Assembly (NCBI RefSeq): GCF_900156825.1
Contig: NZ_FTOV01000001.1
Location: forward strand, 186,001 to 250,000
DNA: 64,000 nucleotides
Source: Chryseobacterium gambrini
Lineage (GTDB): Bacteria; Bacteroidota; Bacteroidia; Flavobacteriales; Weeksellaceae
Reading direction: 5' to 3'
Position 1 is the stretch's first letter, and each line of letters starts with the position of its first letter. Below, in pieces: positions 52,801-61,989 of the stretch. The translations under genes were made by a program, and so were the position numbers. The notes under the pieces are model-generated. The model was not told the origin of the DNA. It saw only the letters and a list, made by a program, of their open reading frames with translations, and searched no databases.

Positions 52801-54266
52801 GAACTAAAATTCGTCTGCGTCCAGTATTGATGACTGCAACAGTAGCCAGTTTAGGATTTCTACCAATGGCATTAAGCAGTAGTGCAGGTGCAGAAGTACA
52901 AAAACCTTTAGCGACCGTAGTTATCGGTGGTTTGGTAACCGCAACGTTCCTTACCCTATTTGTACTGCCGCTATTGTACATCATTTTCAATTCAAAAATT
53001 AATTTAAAAAGAAAATTCAAAGTGAAACCCATTGCAACTATCATTGTATTGCTACTATCCTTGGTAGGTTTTACAGCAAATGCACAAACGAAAGATTTAT
53101 CGGGTGTTGATGAGGCAATTAGCATTGCCCTTCAAAATAATCAAAGTATTAAAGCATCAGATTTGGAAATTGAAGCGAGTAAAGTTTTGAAAAAAACAGC
53201 CGGAGAATTACCAAAACTCGATTTTAACGCCCAATTGGGACAATACAACAGCACCAAATTCGACCAGTCTTTTCAGGTCGCTCAAACAATTCCATTTCCT
53301 TCATTATTTGGAGCAAAAAAGCAATTGATTAATGCAGAAATAAAAGGTAAAGAAATACAGAAAAGCCTAAGTGTTTTAGAATTAAAAAATCAGGTACGAA
53401 CGTATTATTATCAAATTCTGTACCTGCAACACAATCAAAAACAATTGCAACAATTGGACAGCTTATATGGTGATTTCATAGGCATTGCAAAGCTTCGTTA
53501 CAAAACGGGCGATACTAAAAAAGTGGATATAAGTACAGCAGAAGCTAAGAAAGGGGAAATCAATTTATTGTTGAAACAGAATGAAGTGTTTTTAAATAAT
53601 GCAGTTGCCAGTCTGAAAACATTGATGAATACTAAAGAAGATTTTATTATTGCAGAAAATGGAATTTTTCAACCTTTACAAATCAGTAATTTGCTGGACA
53701 ATGATGCAGTAGCAAATCATCCTGCAATTCAATCCTTATATCAGGATGCAGTTATTGCAGAAAAGACCAAAAAGGTAGAACGTTCGCAAGGTTTACCCGA
53801 TTTTACGATAGGTTACACAAATCAATCTTTGATAGGCTTTCAAACAGTAAATGGTGCGGAGAAATATTTCAATTCTGGTAACCGTTTTAATTCTGTAAAT
53901 ATTGGTGTTGCTATTCCAATAACTTATGGTGTTACTAAAGCCCGGATAAAATCTTTGGATTACCAAAAGCAAGCAGCCGAAGCCAATGCACAACAGCAAC
54001 AAAAAGTATTGACAACGCAAATGCAGAATGCCTTGCAACAATACCAACAGGATATGCATCAGTTCAATTATTTTCAGCAGGAAGCATTACCTAACGCTAA
54101 GGAGATTGTAGCGGCAGCTCAATTAGGATACAAAACTGGCGACATCAGTTATGTGGAATATCTTTTTGCATTGCAAACCACAACTGATATTCAATTGAAT
54201 TACCTAAAAAGTATTCAGCAAGTAAACCAATCCGTAATCAATATTTATTCATTAATTAATAAATAA
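49899..54266 (+). CDS. czcA: CzcA-type heavy metal efflux RND pump fused to CzcC-type outer membrane factor
   Basis: The 1455-residue protein starts at GTG. Residues 1 to about 1035 are a CusA/CzcA-type inner-membrane RND pump (KLPIDAVPDITNNQVQIITV, GAIDFGLIVDGAVIVVEATL in the fourth membrane segment with the acidic residues, and DPMPPGATDLMIIL). Residues about 1065-1455 are a TolC/CzcC-like outer membrane factor (DEAISIALQNNQSIKASDLE, YYYQILYLQHNQKQL, YKTGDISYVEYLFALQT). Between them KPIATIIVLLLSLVGFTANA (about 1043-1062) looks like a signal peptide. It exports Zn, Cd, Co or Cu with CzcB. Confidence 0.9.
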   Translation: MLDSIIKFSIKNKLVIGIMTLLLIIWGVWSATKLPIDAVPDITNNQVQIITVCPTLAAQEVEQLVTFPIEQSIANIPDLEETRSISRFGLSVITVVFKEKVDIYFARQLINEKLKEAEEKIPNGIGTPELAPVSTGLGQIYEYIIHPKKGSENKYNAKDLRTMQDWIVARQLYGTPGIAEVNSFGGELKQYEVAVNPNRLKAMDISITDIFNALEKNNQNTGGAYIDKKPSAYFVRGIGLVTSLEDIKNISVKNNPGSVPIFIKDVADVRFGNAVRYGAMTYNGEVDAVGGVVMMLKGENANNVIEKIKEKLPTIQKSLPDDIIIEPYIDRSVLVDKAMSTVEKNLIEGALIVIFVLVLFLGNFRAGLIVASAIPLAMLFALAMMNVFGVSANLMSLGAIDFGLIVDGAVIVVEATLHHLGLRKSKQRLTQTEMDEEVFLSASKIRSSAAFGEIIILIVYIPILTLVGVEGKMFRPMAQTVGFAIFGALILSLTYIPMMCALFLSKKPSYKETFSDRMMNWLQKKYQPLLEKAISIKYWFVGIAIAIFAVSIFLFSRMGGEFIPQLQEGEFAFEFKMPIETSLAQSIETSMLASRLARQFDEVKMVVGKTGAGEVPTDPMPPGATDLMIILKPQSEWKSGKTYDELGDAIEEKLSVIPGVTVEKSQPIQMRFNELMTGIKQDVAVKIFGENLDTLALNAEKVSKIIQSVKGATTPQVERVSGLPQINVKYDRTRIANYGLNVEDVNNVVSTAFAGKSAGVVYENERRFDLVVRLDSVYRSSIEDVNNLMIPTPTGNQIPLSQVATIDYKLGPAQISREAGKRRIVIGFNVADRDVQSVVEEIQQKLNAQVKLPPGYYFTYGGQFENLREASNRLMIAVPVSLLLIFVLLYFTFRSFKQAGLIFTAIPMSAIGGVLALLLRGMPFSISAGIGFIALFGVAVLNGIVLIGTFNQLEKEGIKDVLKRVIEGTKIRLRPVLMTATVASLGFLPMALSSSAGAEVQKPLATVVIGGLVTATFLTLFVLPLLYIIFNSKINLKRKFKVKPIATIIVLLLSLVGFTANAQTKDLSGVDEAISIALQNNQSIKASDLEIEASKVLKKTAGELPKLDFNAQLGQYNSTKFDQSFQVAQTIPFPSLFGAKKQLINAEIKGKEIQKSLSVLELKNQVRTYYYQILYLQHNQKQLQQLDSLYGDFIGIAKLRYKTGDTKKVDISTAEAKKGEINLLLKQNEVFLNNAVASLKTLMNTKEDFIIAENGIFQPLQISNLLDNDAVANHPAIQSLYQDAVIAEKTKKVERSQGLPDFTIGYTNQSLIGFQTVNGAEKYFNSGNRFNSVNIGVAIPITYGVTKARIKSLDYQKQAAEANAQQQQKVLTTQMQNALQQYQQDMHQFNYFQQEALPNAKEIVAAAQLGYKTGDISYVEYLFALQTTTDIQLNYLKSIQQVNQSVINIYSLINK

Positions 54267-54268
54267 AA

Positions 54269-55543
54269 ATGAAATTCAATATAAATAAAATAAGGTATAT
54301 AATGGCAATGATTGTCGTTCTATTAGCTTTTTCAGCCTGTAAAAATGATAAGCAAGTAGCGGAGAATAAATCTTCCGAAACCAAAGCTGGCGAAAAAGCA
54401 GAAGCAAACAACGAAGAAGAAATGCCAACTATTGCAACACTTTCTGAAGAACAGATAAAAATAGTTGGGATACAATTAGGAACTATCGAACAAAAGGAAT
54501 TAACGGCAACCATTAAGGCTAATGGAAACCTTAAAGTGCCCAATAACAATAAAGGTAATGCTACTTCTTTGTATGGTGGTGTTATAAAAATGCTTAATGT
54601 GCAAATCGGAGATTATGTAAAAAAAGGACAAGTAATTGCCACTATTGCCAATCCGCAGTTCATACAATTACAGGAAGAATATCTAAGTACTGCAAGCAAA
54701 ATATCTTTTGCCGAACAAGAGTTAGCAAGACAGAAAGAGCTAAATGAAGGCAATGCAGGCGCAAAGAAAAATCTGCAAAGTGCCACAGCCGAATTAAATA
54801 GTTTACGTACTCGCAGGGCTTCTTTACAACAGCAGATACAATTAATGGGTATCAATCCGGGGTCCGTTTCAAATAACAATCTGAAATCGGCATTGGTGGT
54901 AACCAGTCCTTTGAATGGTACGGTTAGCAATGTATTTGCCAAGATTGGAAGCTATGTCGATGTTTCTTCGCCAGTTATAGAAATTGTAGATAACAGTTCT
55001 TTGCATTTGGATTTACAGGTTTTTGAAAAGGATTTACCGAAAATAAAAGTGGGACAAATCATTCATTTTACACTTACTAATAATCCTACAACCGTATATG
55101 ATGCTACGGTTTTCAGTATCGGTTCGTCATTTGAAAATGAGAGTAAAACCATTGCCGTTCACTGTCGGGTAAATGGCAATAAAAATGGCTTAATAGATGG
55201 AATGAATATTACAGGTATTGTAAGCTTAAATAATATTACGACATCTGCTGTTCCTAATGACGCCATTGTAAATGCCGATGGGAAATATTATGTTTTCATT
55301 CAAACCGATAAAAAAGTTGAGGAACATAAAGAAGAAGAAAATAAGGGTGGAGAAGAAAATGAACGCAAGGAAGATAAAGCCAATATGAATTTTGAAAAAG
55401 TTGAAGTTTTGAAAGGAGTATCTGATATGGGCTATACCGCAATAACTTTTGTAAATCAAATTCCTGCAAATGCAAAAATTGTGGTAAGAGGAGCATTTTT
55501 TGTAAATGCTAAATTATCTAATACTGGCGAAGACGAAGATTAA
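54269..55543 (+). CDS. czcB: CzcB-type efflux RND periplasmic adaptor
   Basis: The 424-residue lipoprotein (lipobox FSAC, Cys about residue 24) has an adaptor fold: VPNNNKGNATSLYGGVIKML and QIGDYVKKGQVIATIANPQF (lipoyl half), a helical hairpin (SKISFAEQELARQKELNEGN) and the barrel parts (VVTSPLNGTVSNVFAKIGSY). A His/Glu/Lys-rich loop (EEHKEEENKGGEENERKEDK) near residue 355 may bind metal. It links the inner pump to the outer-membrane factor. It starts 2 bases after czcA. Confidence 0.9.
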   Translation: MKFNINKIRYIMAMIVVLLAFSACKNDKQVAENKSSETKAGEKAEANNEEEMPTIATLSEEQIKIVGIQLGTIEQKELTATIKANGNLKVPNNNKGNATSLYGGVIKMLNVQIGDYVKKGQVIATIANPQFIQLQEEYLSTASKISFAEQELARQKELNEGNAGAKKNLQSATAELNSLRTRRASLQQQIQLMGINPGSVSNNNLKSALVVTSPLNGTVSNVFAKIGSYVDVSSPVIEIVDNSSLHLDLQVFEKDLPKIKVGQIIHFTLTNNPTTVYDATVFSIGSSFENESKTIAVHCRVNGNKNGLIDGMNITGIVSLNNITTSAVPNDAIVNADGKYYVFIQTDKKVEEHKEEENKGGEENERKEDKANMNFEKVEVLKGVSDMGYTAITFVNQIPANAKIVVRGAFFVNAKLSNTGEDED

Positions 55544-55561
55544 ACAATAAAAACAAAAGCG

Positions 55562-57607
55562 ATGATAAATACGAACAAAAATCACAAGCATATTTATGAT
55601 GCACACGGCAAGCAACTCTGCTGCACGGAGGAAAGCAAAAACGATGCCCAAACAAATACAGGGCAGAGTACTGATAATGTTTGTTGCTCAACGGATAAAA
55701 AAGTCAATCAAAAGAGTAATGAACGAAGTGAAGCTGTTGATAAAAACAGCGTTGTAAAAATGTTTTTACCAGGAATTATTTCTTTGGTACTATTGCTAAT
55801 TGCTATTTACTTAGACAATGCCTTGAAACCTGAATGGTTTCAAGGTTGGGTAAGAACTGTTTGGTATATAATAGCTTATGCACCAGTCGGATTTCCTGTA
55901 ATTAAAGAAGCTTTTGAAAGTATTGGTAAAGGCGATGTTTTTTCAGAATTTTTGCTAATGAGTATTGCCACTATTGGAGCCTTTGCCATTGGTGAATACC
56001 CTGAGGGTGTTGCTGTAATGTTGTTTTATGCCGTTGGCGAAGTATTCCAGACTTTGGCAGTAACAAGAGCTAAAGCAAATATTAAAACGTTGCTCGATCA
56101 ACGTCCCGATGAAGTGACTGTATTAGAAAACAATCAAGCAAAAACAGTAAAGGCAGAAAGTGTAAACATTGGCAATATTATCCAATTAAAACCTGGAGAA
56201 AAGTTAGGATTGGACGGAGAATTATTGTCCGAAACTGCATCTTTCAATACAGCAGCTCTTACGGGTGAGAGCAAGCCTGACACGAAATCAAAAGGTGAAA
56301 CGGTACTGGCAGGGATGATAAACTTAAATACCGTTTCACAGGTAAAAGTGACAACTGCATATACTGATAGCAAGCTGAGTAAAATTTTAGAATTGGTGCA
56401 AAATGCTACTGCTCAAAAAGCACCGACAGAATTATTCATTAGAAAGTTTGCAAAAATATACACACCGATAGTTGTACTGTTAGCTATTCTAATTACAGCA
56501 TTGCCCTACTTCTTTGTAGAAAATTATGTGTTCAGCCAATGGTTGTATCGTGCTTTGGTATTCCTTGTTATCTCTTGCCCTTGTGCATTGGTAATAAGTA
56601 TTCCTTTAGGCTACTTTGGCGGAATTGGGGCAGCGAGTAAAAATGGAATATTGGTTAAGGGAAGCAACTTTTTGGATGTTCTTGCCAGCATACAAAATGT
56701 AGTAATGGATAAGACAGGTACAATGACGGAGGGCGTATTTAAAGTTCAGGAAGTTGTATTTGACAAGGCATTTGATGAGAAAGAAATTTTAGAAATGGTC
56801 AATGCTTTGGAAAGCCATAGTAGCCACCCCGTAGCAACTGCCATTCAAGAATATGTAGGCGATGTAAACCACAATATCCCATTAGAAAATATAGAGGAAA
56901 TTGCAGGACACGGACTAAAGGCTAATGTAAATGGGAAAGAATTATTGGTAGGGAATTTTAAGCTGATGGATAAATTTTCTATTACTTATGACATAGACCC
57001 GAACAGCATTGTCTACACGGTAATCGCAGTGGCTTATGATAGAAAGTTTGTTGGTTACATTACCATTGCGGACAGCATAAAAGAAGACGCACAGGAAACC
57101 ATAAATCTATTGCATAAGCTCAATGTTAAAGCTACTATGCTTAGCGGAGATAAAAGTACGGTTGTAAAGTATGTAGCGGAACAGTTGGGGATAGATAATG
57201 CTTTCGGAGATTTATTGCCTGAAGATAAAGTAAACAGAGTTAAAGAAATTAAAGCCAAAGGCGGAAGCGTTGCTTTTGTTGGCGACGGTGTAAACGATGC
57301 GCCTGTTGTGGCTTTGAGCGATGCGGGTATTGCAATGGGCGGTTTGGGAAGCGATGCGACCATTGAAACGGCAGATGTTGTAATACAAGACGACAAACCG
57401 AGTAAAATACCTATGGCAATCAATATAGGCAAGCAGACAAAGAAAATCGTTTGGCAAAATATAGCTTTAGCATTCGGAGTAAAAGCTATTGTACTAGTTT
57501 TGGGAGCTGGGGGCTTAGCGACTATGTGGGAAGCTGTTTTTGCCGATGTTGGGGTTGCCTTATTAGCTATACTAAACGCAGTAAGGATACAGCGGATGAA
57601 ATTTTAA
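55562..57607 (+). CDS. cadA: Zn/Cd-translocating P-type ATPase (CadA/ZntA type)
   Basis: The 681-residue protein has a His/Cys-rich N-terminus with two CC pairs (GKQLCCTEE and DNVCCSTDK), the metal-site motif VISCPCALVISIPLGYFGG (about residues 336-354), DKTGTMTEG (about 384), and a hinge VAFVGDGVNDAPVVALSDAG. CPCALVISxP is the form of the IB-2 (Zn/Cd/Pb) group. It exports divalent metal to the periplasm and starts 18 bases after czcB, forming one efflux operon. Confidence 0.92.
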   Translation: MINTNKNHKHIYDAHGKQLCCTEESKNDAQTNTGQSTDNVCCSTDKKVNQKSNERSEAVDKNSVVKMFLPGIISLVLLLIAIYLDNALKPEWFQGWVRTVWYIIAYAPVGFPVIKEAFESIGKGDVFSEFLLMSIATIGAFAIGEYPEGVAVMLFYAVGEVFQTLAVTRAKANIKTLLDQRPDEVTVLENNQAKTVKAESVNIGNIIQLKPGEKLGLDGELLSETASFNTAALTGESKPDTKSKGETVLAGMINLNTVSQVKVTTAYTDSKLSKILELVQNATAQKAPTELFIRKFAKIYTPIVVLLAILITALPYFFVENYVFSQWLYRALVFLVISCPCALVISIPLGYFGGIGAASKNGILVKGSNFLDVLASIQNVVMDKTGTMTEGVFKVQEVVFDKAFDEKEILEMVNALESHSSHPVATAIQEYVGDVNHNIPLENIEEIAGHGLKANVNGKELLVGNFKLMDKFSITYDIDPNSIVYTVIAVAYDRKFVGYITIADSIKEDAQETINLLHKLNVKATMLSGDKSTVVKYVAEQLGIDNAFGDLLPEDKVNRVKEIKAKGGSVAFVGDGVNDAPVVALSDAGIAMGGLGSDATIETADVVIQDDKPSKIPMAINIGKQTKKIVWQNIALAFGVKAIVLVLGAGGLATMWEAVFADVGVALLAILNAVRIQRMKF

Positions 57608-57942
57608 GATTAGAACATCCTAATGATGAATAAAACAGACAATTCGTAAGAAAGGCAAAAGTTATCAAATGTCAATTTGTCGAAGGAGAAGAAGAAGAAG
57701 AAAAGACCTTCGCTCTTTATGATACTTTTTGGGATATTTTTTAGCTCTGTGTCTTATTGCTTTGATATACATAAAATTAGACACTATTATATCTATCCCT
57801 ATCACTAAAAATGGACTTATTAGTTCTGTATCGAGCAAAAACCAAAGTTCCAAAAGAGAAACCCGAAAATGCAAATTTCTTTCAAATATGACAGTATTTG
57901 GGCTTCTCTATTATTGTTTAAAAAATAGATTTAGGATAACGG
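57608..57942. other. Gap between cadA and rteC
   Basis: AT-rich, about 335 bases. A short GAA-repeat run (near 57690) and small open frames occur, but none has a start, RBS and sequence I would call a gene. A single match similar to the 20-bp-period motif, GACAGTATTTGGGC (57890-57903), lies 40 bases before rteC. Confidence 0.4.
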
Positions 57943-58767
57943 ATGGATAAATTTTATAACGAAACGCTGGCTAAGCTGGAAAACGAAATCAAAGAATTTG
58001 AGATTGAAGCAGACTGTTCGATAGAACGCATTGAAGCAGTTATACAACTTATTATCAAATGTTTATTCGACGTAAAAAAATATATTTTAAAAAGAGGATT
58101 TAAGAATGTTGATGAAGAAATTCGCTTTTTTAAATATCAAAAGCCAATTATCGTTTCAAAGCTCATCTATTATAATGCCATCTATAAAATCGAAACGAGA
58201 AGACCGTATGGAAATAAGCGTACCAAGAAATATTTTGCCAAAGAACTGAAAAAGCTAAAAAGGTTCTTTGAAAATAACCTTGATTTTTATAAGTATTACC
58301 GTAGCAATAATTCTTTCTTTGACGAACAATTTTTTGTACGTGGCAAGCACGATATAAGACTATGGTTAGACACTTTTTATTTTGAGGCAGACCATCGCTT
58401 TTCTACTTCGCACGATTATAAGGTTGCCAAGATAATTGCTAATGACCTGATACAGGTATATTTGGAAGACAGGTTAAATAACATCAACGTTAAAAAGGTT
58501 TCAGATAATTCGTTGATATGGACAGCAAGCAAAACTGCACTCACGGAACTCATTTATGCACTGTACTCCCACGGTGCATTTAACAATGGGAATACAGAAA
58601 TAAAATTGATAGCCAAAACGTTTGAAGATGCCTTCAATATTGAGTTAGGCGACTTTTACCATACGTTTATGGAACTTAAAGCCCGCAAAATAAACCGAAC
58701 GAAATTCCTCGACAGGCTGTGTGAAGCACTGATAAAGAAAATGGACGAACAAGATGAAAAACAGTAA
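57943..58767 (+). CDS. rteC: RteC-like regulator
   Basis: The 274-residue protein matches RteC: IEAVIQLIIKCLFDVKKYIL, YNAIYKIETRRPYGNKRTKK, FFENNLDFYKYYRSNNSFFD and SLIWTASKTALTELIYALYS. In CTnDOT RteC activates excision genes after antibiotic induction through RteAB. Here no RteA or RteB gene is near, so it may be controlled otherwise. It lies inside the metal cargo, upstream of the copper regulator. Confidence 0.88.
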   Translation: MDKFYNETLAKLENEIKEFEIEADCSIERIEAVIQLIIKCLFDVKKYILKRGFKNVDEEIRFFKYQKPIIVSKLIYYNAIYKIETRRPYGNKRTKKYFAKELKKLKRFFENNLDFYKYYRSNNSFFDEQFFVRGKHDIRLWLDTFYFEADHRFSTSHDYKVAKIIANDLIQVYLEDRLNNINVKKVSDNSLIWTASKTALTELIYALYSHGAFNNGNTEIKLIAKTFEDAFNIELGDFYHTFMELKARKINRTKFLDRLCEALIKKMDEQDEKQ

Positions 58768-58829
58768 GTATATATGTACACAGGCTTTATTCCTCTTGGC
58801 AAGAAGTCAGAGTAATTAAACTTAAATTG

Positions 58830-58837
58830 TAAATTTG
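58830..58837 (+). promoter_or_regulatory. -7 box of the HMA-AraC gene
   Basis: TAAATTTG fits the Bacteroidetes -7 element and lies 45 bases before the start codon at 58883. Confidence 0.45.
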
Positions 58838-58882
58838 TTTATTGCTTATGTATTAAATACTAAACGTAGTCAGTAAATAAAT

Positions 58883-59446
58883 ATGAATACAATCTTTATT
58901 AAAAATATGGTTTGCGACCGTTGCATTATGGTGGTACAAAACGAATTGGAAAAACTGGGATTAGATGCTAAAAATATAAAACTGGGCGAAGTTATTCTTT
59001 CCAAAGAAATAAAATCTCTGGAAAAAGAGAATTTGTCCAAAACTTTAGAGCCATTAGGATTTGAAGTAATTGACGATAAAAAAGGCAGGATAATAGAAAA
59101 GATAAAGAACATTATCATTGACCTGGTACACCATCAGGATAGTGATGTAAAAACCAACCTTTCCGATGTATTGAGTGACAAATTGCATCACGATTACAAT
59201 TACCTGTCCAATCTGTTTTCAGAGGTAGAGGGTACAACCATTGAAAAATACTTTATCGCCCAAAAGGTAGAGAAAGTCAAAGAATTGTTGGTGTATGATG
59301 AGTTGTTATTAAGTGAGATTGCGAACCGCCTAAATTATTCGAGCGTGGCATATTTGAGTAACCAGTTTAAAAAAGTTACCGGGCTAACACCAAGCCATTT
59401 CAAACAGATTAAAGAGGATAAAAGAAAACCGTTGGATAAAGTGTAA
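58883..59446 (+). CDS. AraC family regulator with N-terminal HMA metal-binding domain
   Basis: The 187-residue protein combines an HMA-like N-terminus (FIKNMVCDRCIMVVQNELEK, CxxC at about residues 11-14) with a C-terminal AraC double HTH (VKELLVYDELLLSEIANRLN; YLSNQFKKVTGLTPSHFKQI). The HMA part probably binds Cu(I) and switches the DNA-binding part. It is directly upstream of copA, and a 40-bp element starting at its stop codon recurs before the copper chaperone gene, so it is the likely local regulator. Confidence 0.82.
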   Translation: MNTIFIKNMVCDRCIMVVQNELEKLGLDAKNIKLGEVILSKEIKSLEKENLSKTLEPLGFEVIDDKKGRIIEKIKNIIIDLVHHQDSDVKTNLSDVLSDKLHHDYNYLSNLFSEVEGTTIEKYFIAQKVEKVKELLVYDELLLSEIANRLNYSSVAYLSNQFKKVTGLTPSHFKQIKEDKRKPLDKV

Positions 59447-59485
59447 GTAAATCTTACAAATCAAATCCAAAATTTCACAACAGTA
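59446..59485 (+). promoter_or_regulatory. Candidate HMA-AraC operator, copy 1 (before copA)
   Basis: This 40-bp stretch begins at the regulator's stop codon and contains AGTAAATCTTACAAATCAAA followed after 10 bases by CACAACAGTA. It is identical to copy 2 (61950-61989) at 33 of 40 positions. A -7-like TTTG ends at 59510, 64 bases from the start of the element. Confidence 0.65.
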
Positions 59486-59534
59486 CCCATAAATATAATA
59501 GCCAATTTTGTATTGTAAATTAAAGCAGGCAAAT

Positions 59535-61946
59535 ATGGCGACAAACAGAGAAAATATATACATTCCATTGGAGGATGTAGAAAGCGAACACTGTGCATTA
59601 ATCGTTGAAAAGGGATTGGCACAGGTAAAAGGCGTAGAAACCCATAAAGTAGAGCTGAACAACCGAAGGGCAGTGATTACAGTAGATAGCAATGAAACCG
59701 TAGGCGAGGCTGTTAAGGCAATTAAAGATTTAGGTTACGGAGTTCCTACGGTTAAAAGTGCTTTTCCGGTATTGGGCATGACCTGTGCATCCTGTGCGGG
59801 CAGTGCCGAAAGCATTGTGAAATACCAACCGGGAGTAGTTAATGCTTCCGTGAACTTTGCAACGGGCAATCTTACCGTGGAATATCTGCCCAATATGACC
59901 GATGCCTCCACCCTGCAAAAAGCGGTTCAGGGAGTAGGTTACGACCTATTGATTGAAGACGAAACCAAGCAGCAGGAAACGCTCGAAGGCATCCACGAAA
60001 AGAAATTCCGAACCTTGAAAAACAAGACCATTTGGGCAATTATCCTTTCCCTGCCCGTGGTAATCATAGGAATGTTCTTTATGGATATGCCCTATGCAGA
60101 CCCGATAATGTGGCTCTTTTCCACGCCCGTTGTAATATGGTTGGGCAGGGATTTTTTTGTAAACGCTTGGAAGCAGGCAAAGCACCGTTCCGCCAATATG
60201 GATACGCTGGTGGCATTGAGTACAGGTATTGCCTACCTGTTCAGTGTTTTCAATATGCTGTTTGCCGACTTTTGGCATCAACGGGGACTGCATGCTCACG
60301 TATATTTTGAAGCGGCTGCCGTTATTATCGCATTCATCCTCTTGGGAAAACTGCTGGAAGAAAGAGCCAAAGGCAACACCTCTTCAGCCATTAAGAAGCT
60401 GATGGGCTTGCAGCCAAAAACGGTCATCGTGGTACAGGCGGACGGAACGGAAAAGCAGACCGCTATCGAAGACGTAAGCGCAGGCGATGTGATACTCGTA
60501 AAGCCCGGTGAAAAGATTGCGGTAGACGGCATGGTCATATCGGGCAATTCGTATGTGGACGAAAGCATGTTAAGCGGTGAGCCTGTACCTGTATTGAAAA
60601 AAGAAAAAGAAAAAGTATTTGCAGGAACGATTAACCAAAAAGGCAGCTTCCGGTTCAGGGCGGTAAAAGTGGGCAAAGAAACCATGCTTGCCCACATCAT
60701 CAAAATGGTGCAGGATGCACAGGGAAGCAAAGCACCCGTACAGAAACTGGTCGATAGGATTGCGGGCATCTTTGTTCCCACAGTGATAGGTATTGCCATC
60801 CTGACATTTACGCTATGGTTGATTTTGGGAGGCGAAAACGGGGTTGTTCAAGGTCTGTTGGCAGCCGTTACGGTATTGGTCATTGCCTGCCCCTGTGCTT
60901 TAGGCTTAGCGACACCCACCGCTATTATGGTAGGCGTTGGTAAAGGTGCTGAAAATGGCATTTTGATAAAGGATGCCGAAAGTTTGGAACTGGCCAAAAA
61001 AGTAAATGCCATCGTTTTGGACAAAACCGGAACCATCACCGAGGGAAGACCACAGGTAACGGGCATTAAATGGCTGAACAATGAGGACACTGCAAAAGAA
61101 ATCCTTTTGAGCATCGAAAAGCAATCCGAGCATCCATTGGCAGAAGCCGTAGTGAAGCATCTTGGCGATGTAGCGACCACCTCTTTATCCATGTTCGACA
61201 GCATTACGGGCAAAGGCGCAAAAGCAGACCATGATAACGAAACCTATTATGTAGGCAACAAAAAGCTATTGGCAGAAAACAACATTGCCATTGCCGGAGA
61301 ATTACAAGACCAGGCCGAAGAATGGGGCAAACAGTCTAAAACCGTTATCTGGTTTGCAAACAGCAAAAAGGCTCTTGCTGTAATCGCTATCGCCGATAAG
61401 ATTAAGGAAACATCGGTGCAGGCTATCCGGGAAATGCAGGAAATGGGCATTGACCTGTATATGCTGACCGGAGATAATGAAGCTACCGCTAAAGCCATTG
61501 CGGAGCAGACAGGCATCAAGCATTACAAAGCCGAAGTTTTGCCACAGCATAAAGCCGACTTTGTGAAAGAACTGCAAAGTAAAGGAAAGGTAGTGGCAAT
61601 GGTGGGCGATGGTATCAACGACAGCACCGCATTGGCAACAGCCGATGTAAGTATCGCAATGGGCAAAGGCAGCGACATCGCAATGGACGTAGCCAAGATG
61701 ACCATCATTTCGTCCGACCTGACCAAGATACCGCAGGCAATACGCTTGTCCAAACAGACCGTAGCCACCATCAAGCAAAACCTGTTCTGGGCGTTTATCT
61801 ACAACGTAATCGGCATTCCGGTAGCGGCAGGCATCCTTTACCCTGTTAACGGCTTCCTGCTCAACCCGATGATTGCGGGTGCGGCAATGGCATTGAGCAG
61901 CGTGAGCGTGGTCAGTAACAGCCTGCGGTTGAAGTGGAAGAAATAA
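59535..61946 (+). CDS. copA: Copper-translocating P-type ATPase (CopA type)
   Basis: The 803-residue protein (start MATNRENI at 59535; the frame extends upstream but the ATG here is best) has two N-terminal HMA domains: the first degenerate with VESEHCALIVEKG and one Cys, the second with VLGMTCASCAGSAESIV (about residues 79-95). IACPCALGLATPTAI (about 449-463), DKTGTITEG (about 494) and VGDGINDSTALATADVSIAM follow; PxxMSS-like AGAAMALSSVSVVSNSLR ends the membrane part. It is a Cu(I) exporter of the IB-1 group. Confidence 0.93.
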   Translation: MATNRENIYIPLEDVESEHCALIVEKGLAQVKGVETHKVELNNRRAVITVDSNETVGEAVKAIKDLGYGVPTVKSAFPVLGMTCASCAGSAESIVKYQPGVVNASVNFATGNLTVEYLPNMTDASTLQKAVQGVGYDLLIEDETKQQETLEGIHEKKFRTLKNKTIWAIILSLPVVIIGMFFMDMPYADPIMWLFSTPVVIWLGRDFFVNAWKQAKHRSANMDTLVALSTGIAYLFSVFNMLFADFWHQRGLHAHVYFEAAAVIIAFILLGKLLEERAKGNTSSAIKKLMGLQPKTVIVVQADGTEKQTAIEDVSAGDVILVKPGEKIAVDGMVISGNSYVDESMLSGEPVPVLKKEKEKVFAGTINQKGSFRFRAVKVGKETMLAHIIKMVQDAQGSKAPVQKLVDRIAGIFVPTVIGIAILTFTLWLILGGENGVVQGLLAAVTVLVIACPCALGLATPTAIMVGVGKGAENGILIKDAESLELAKKVNAIVLDKTGTITEGRPQVTGIKWLNNEDTAKEILLSIEKQSEHPLAEAVVKHLGDVATTSLSMFDSITGKGAKADHDNETYYVGNKKLLAENNIAIAGELQDQAEEWGKQSKTVIWFANSKKALAVIAIADKIKETSVQAIREMQEMGIDLYMLTGDNEATAKAIAEQTGIKHYKAEVLPQHKADFVKELQSKGKVVAMVGDGINDSTALATADVSIAMGKGSDIAMDVAKMTIISSDLTKIPQAIRLSKQTVATIKQNLFWAFIYNVIGIPVAAGILYPVNGFLLNPMIAGAAMALSSVSVVSNSLRLKWKK

Positions 61947-61949
61947 AAC

Positions 61950-61989
61950 AGTAAATCTCACAAATCAAACAAGAAATTACACAACAATA
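61950..61989 (+). promoter_or_regulatory. Candidate HMA-AraC operator, copy 2 (before the copper chaperone)
   Basis: It contains AGTAAATCTCACAAATCAAA and, after 10 bases, CACAACAATA, matching copy 1 without gaps. A -7-like TTTG ends at 62014, again exactly 64 bases from the element's start. It lies 3 bases after the copA stop codon. Confidence 0.65.

Noticed and set aside
57890..57903. GACAGTATTTGGGC as a sixth repeat locus
   Set aside because: Single copy with mismatches and an extra base; no neighbour at 20 bases.
57729..57950. 73-codon frame between cadA and rteC
   Set aside because: Overlaps the rteC start, no RBS and no recognisable protein pattern.
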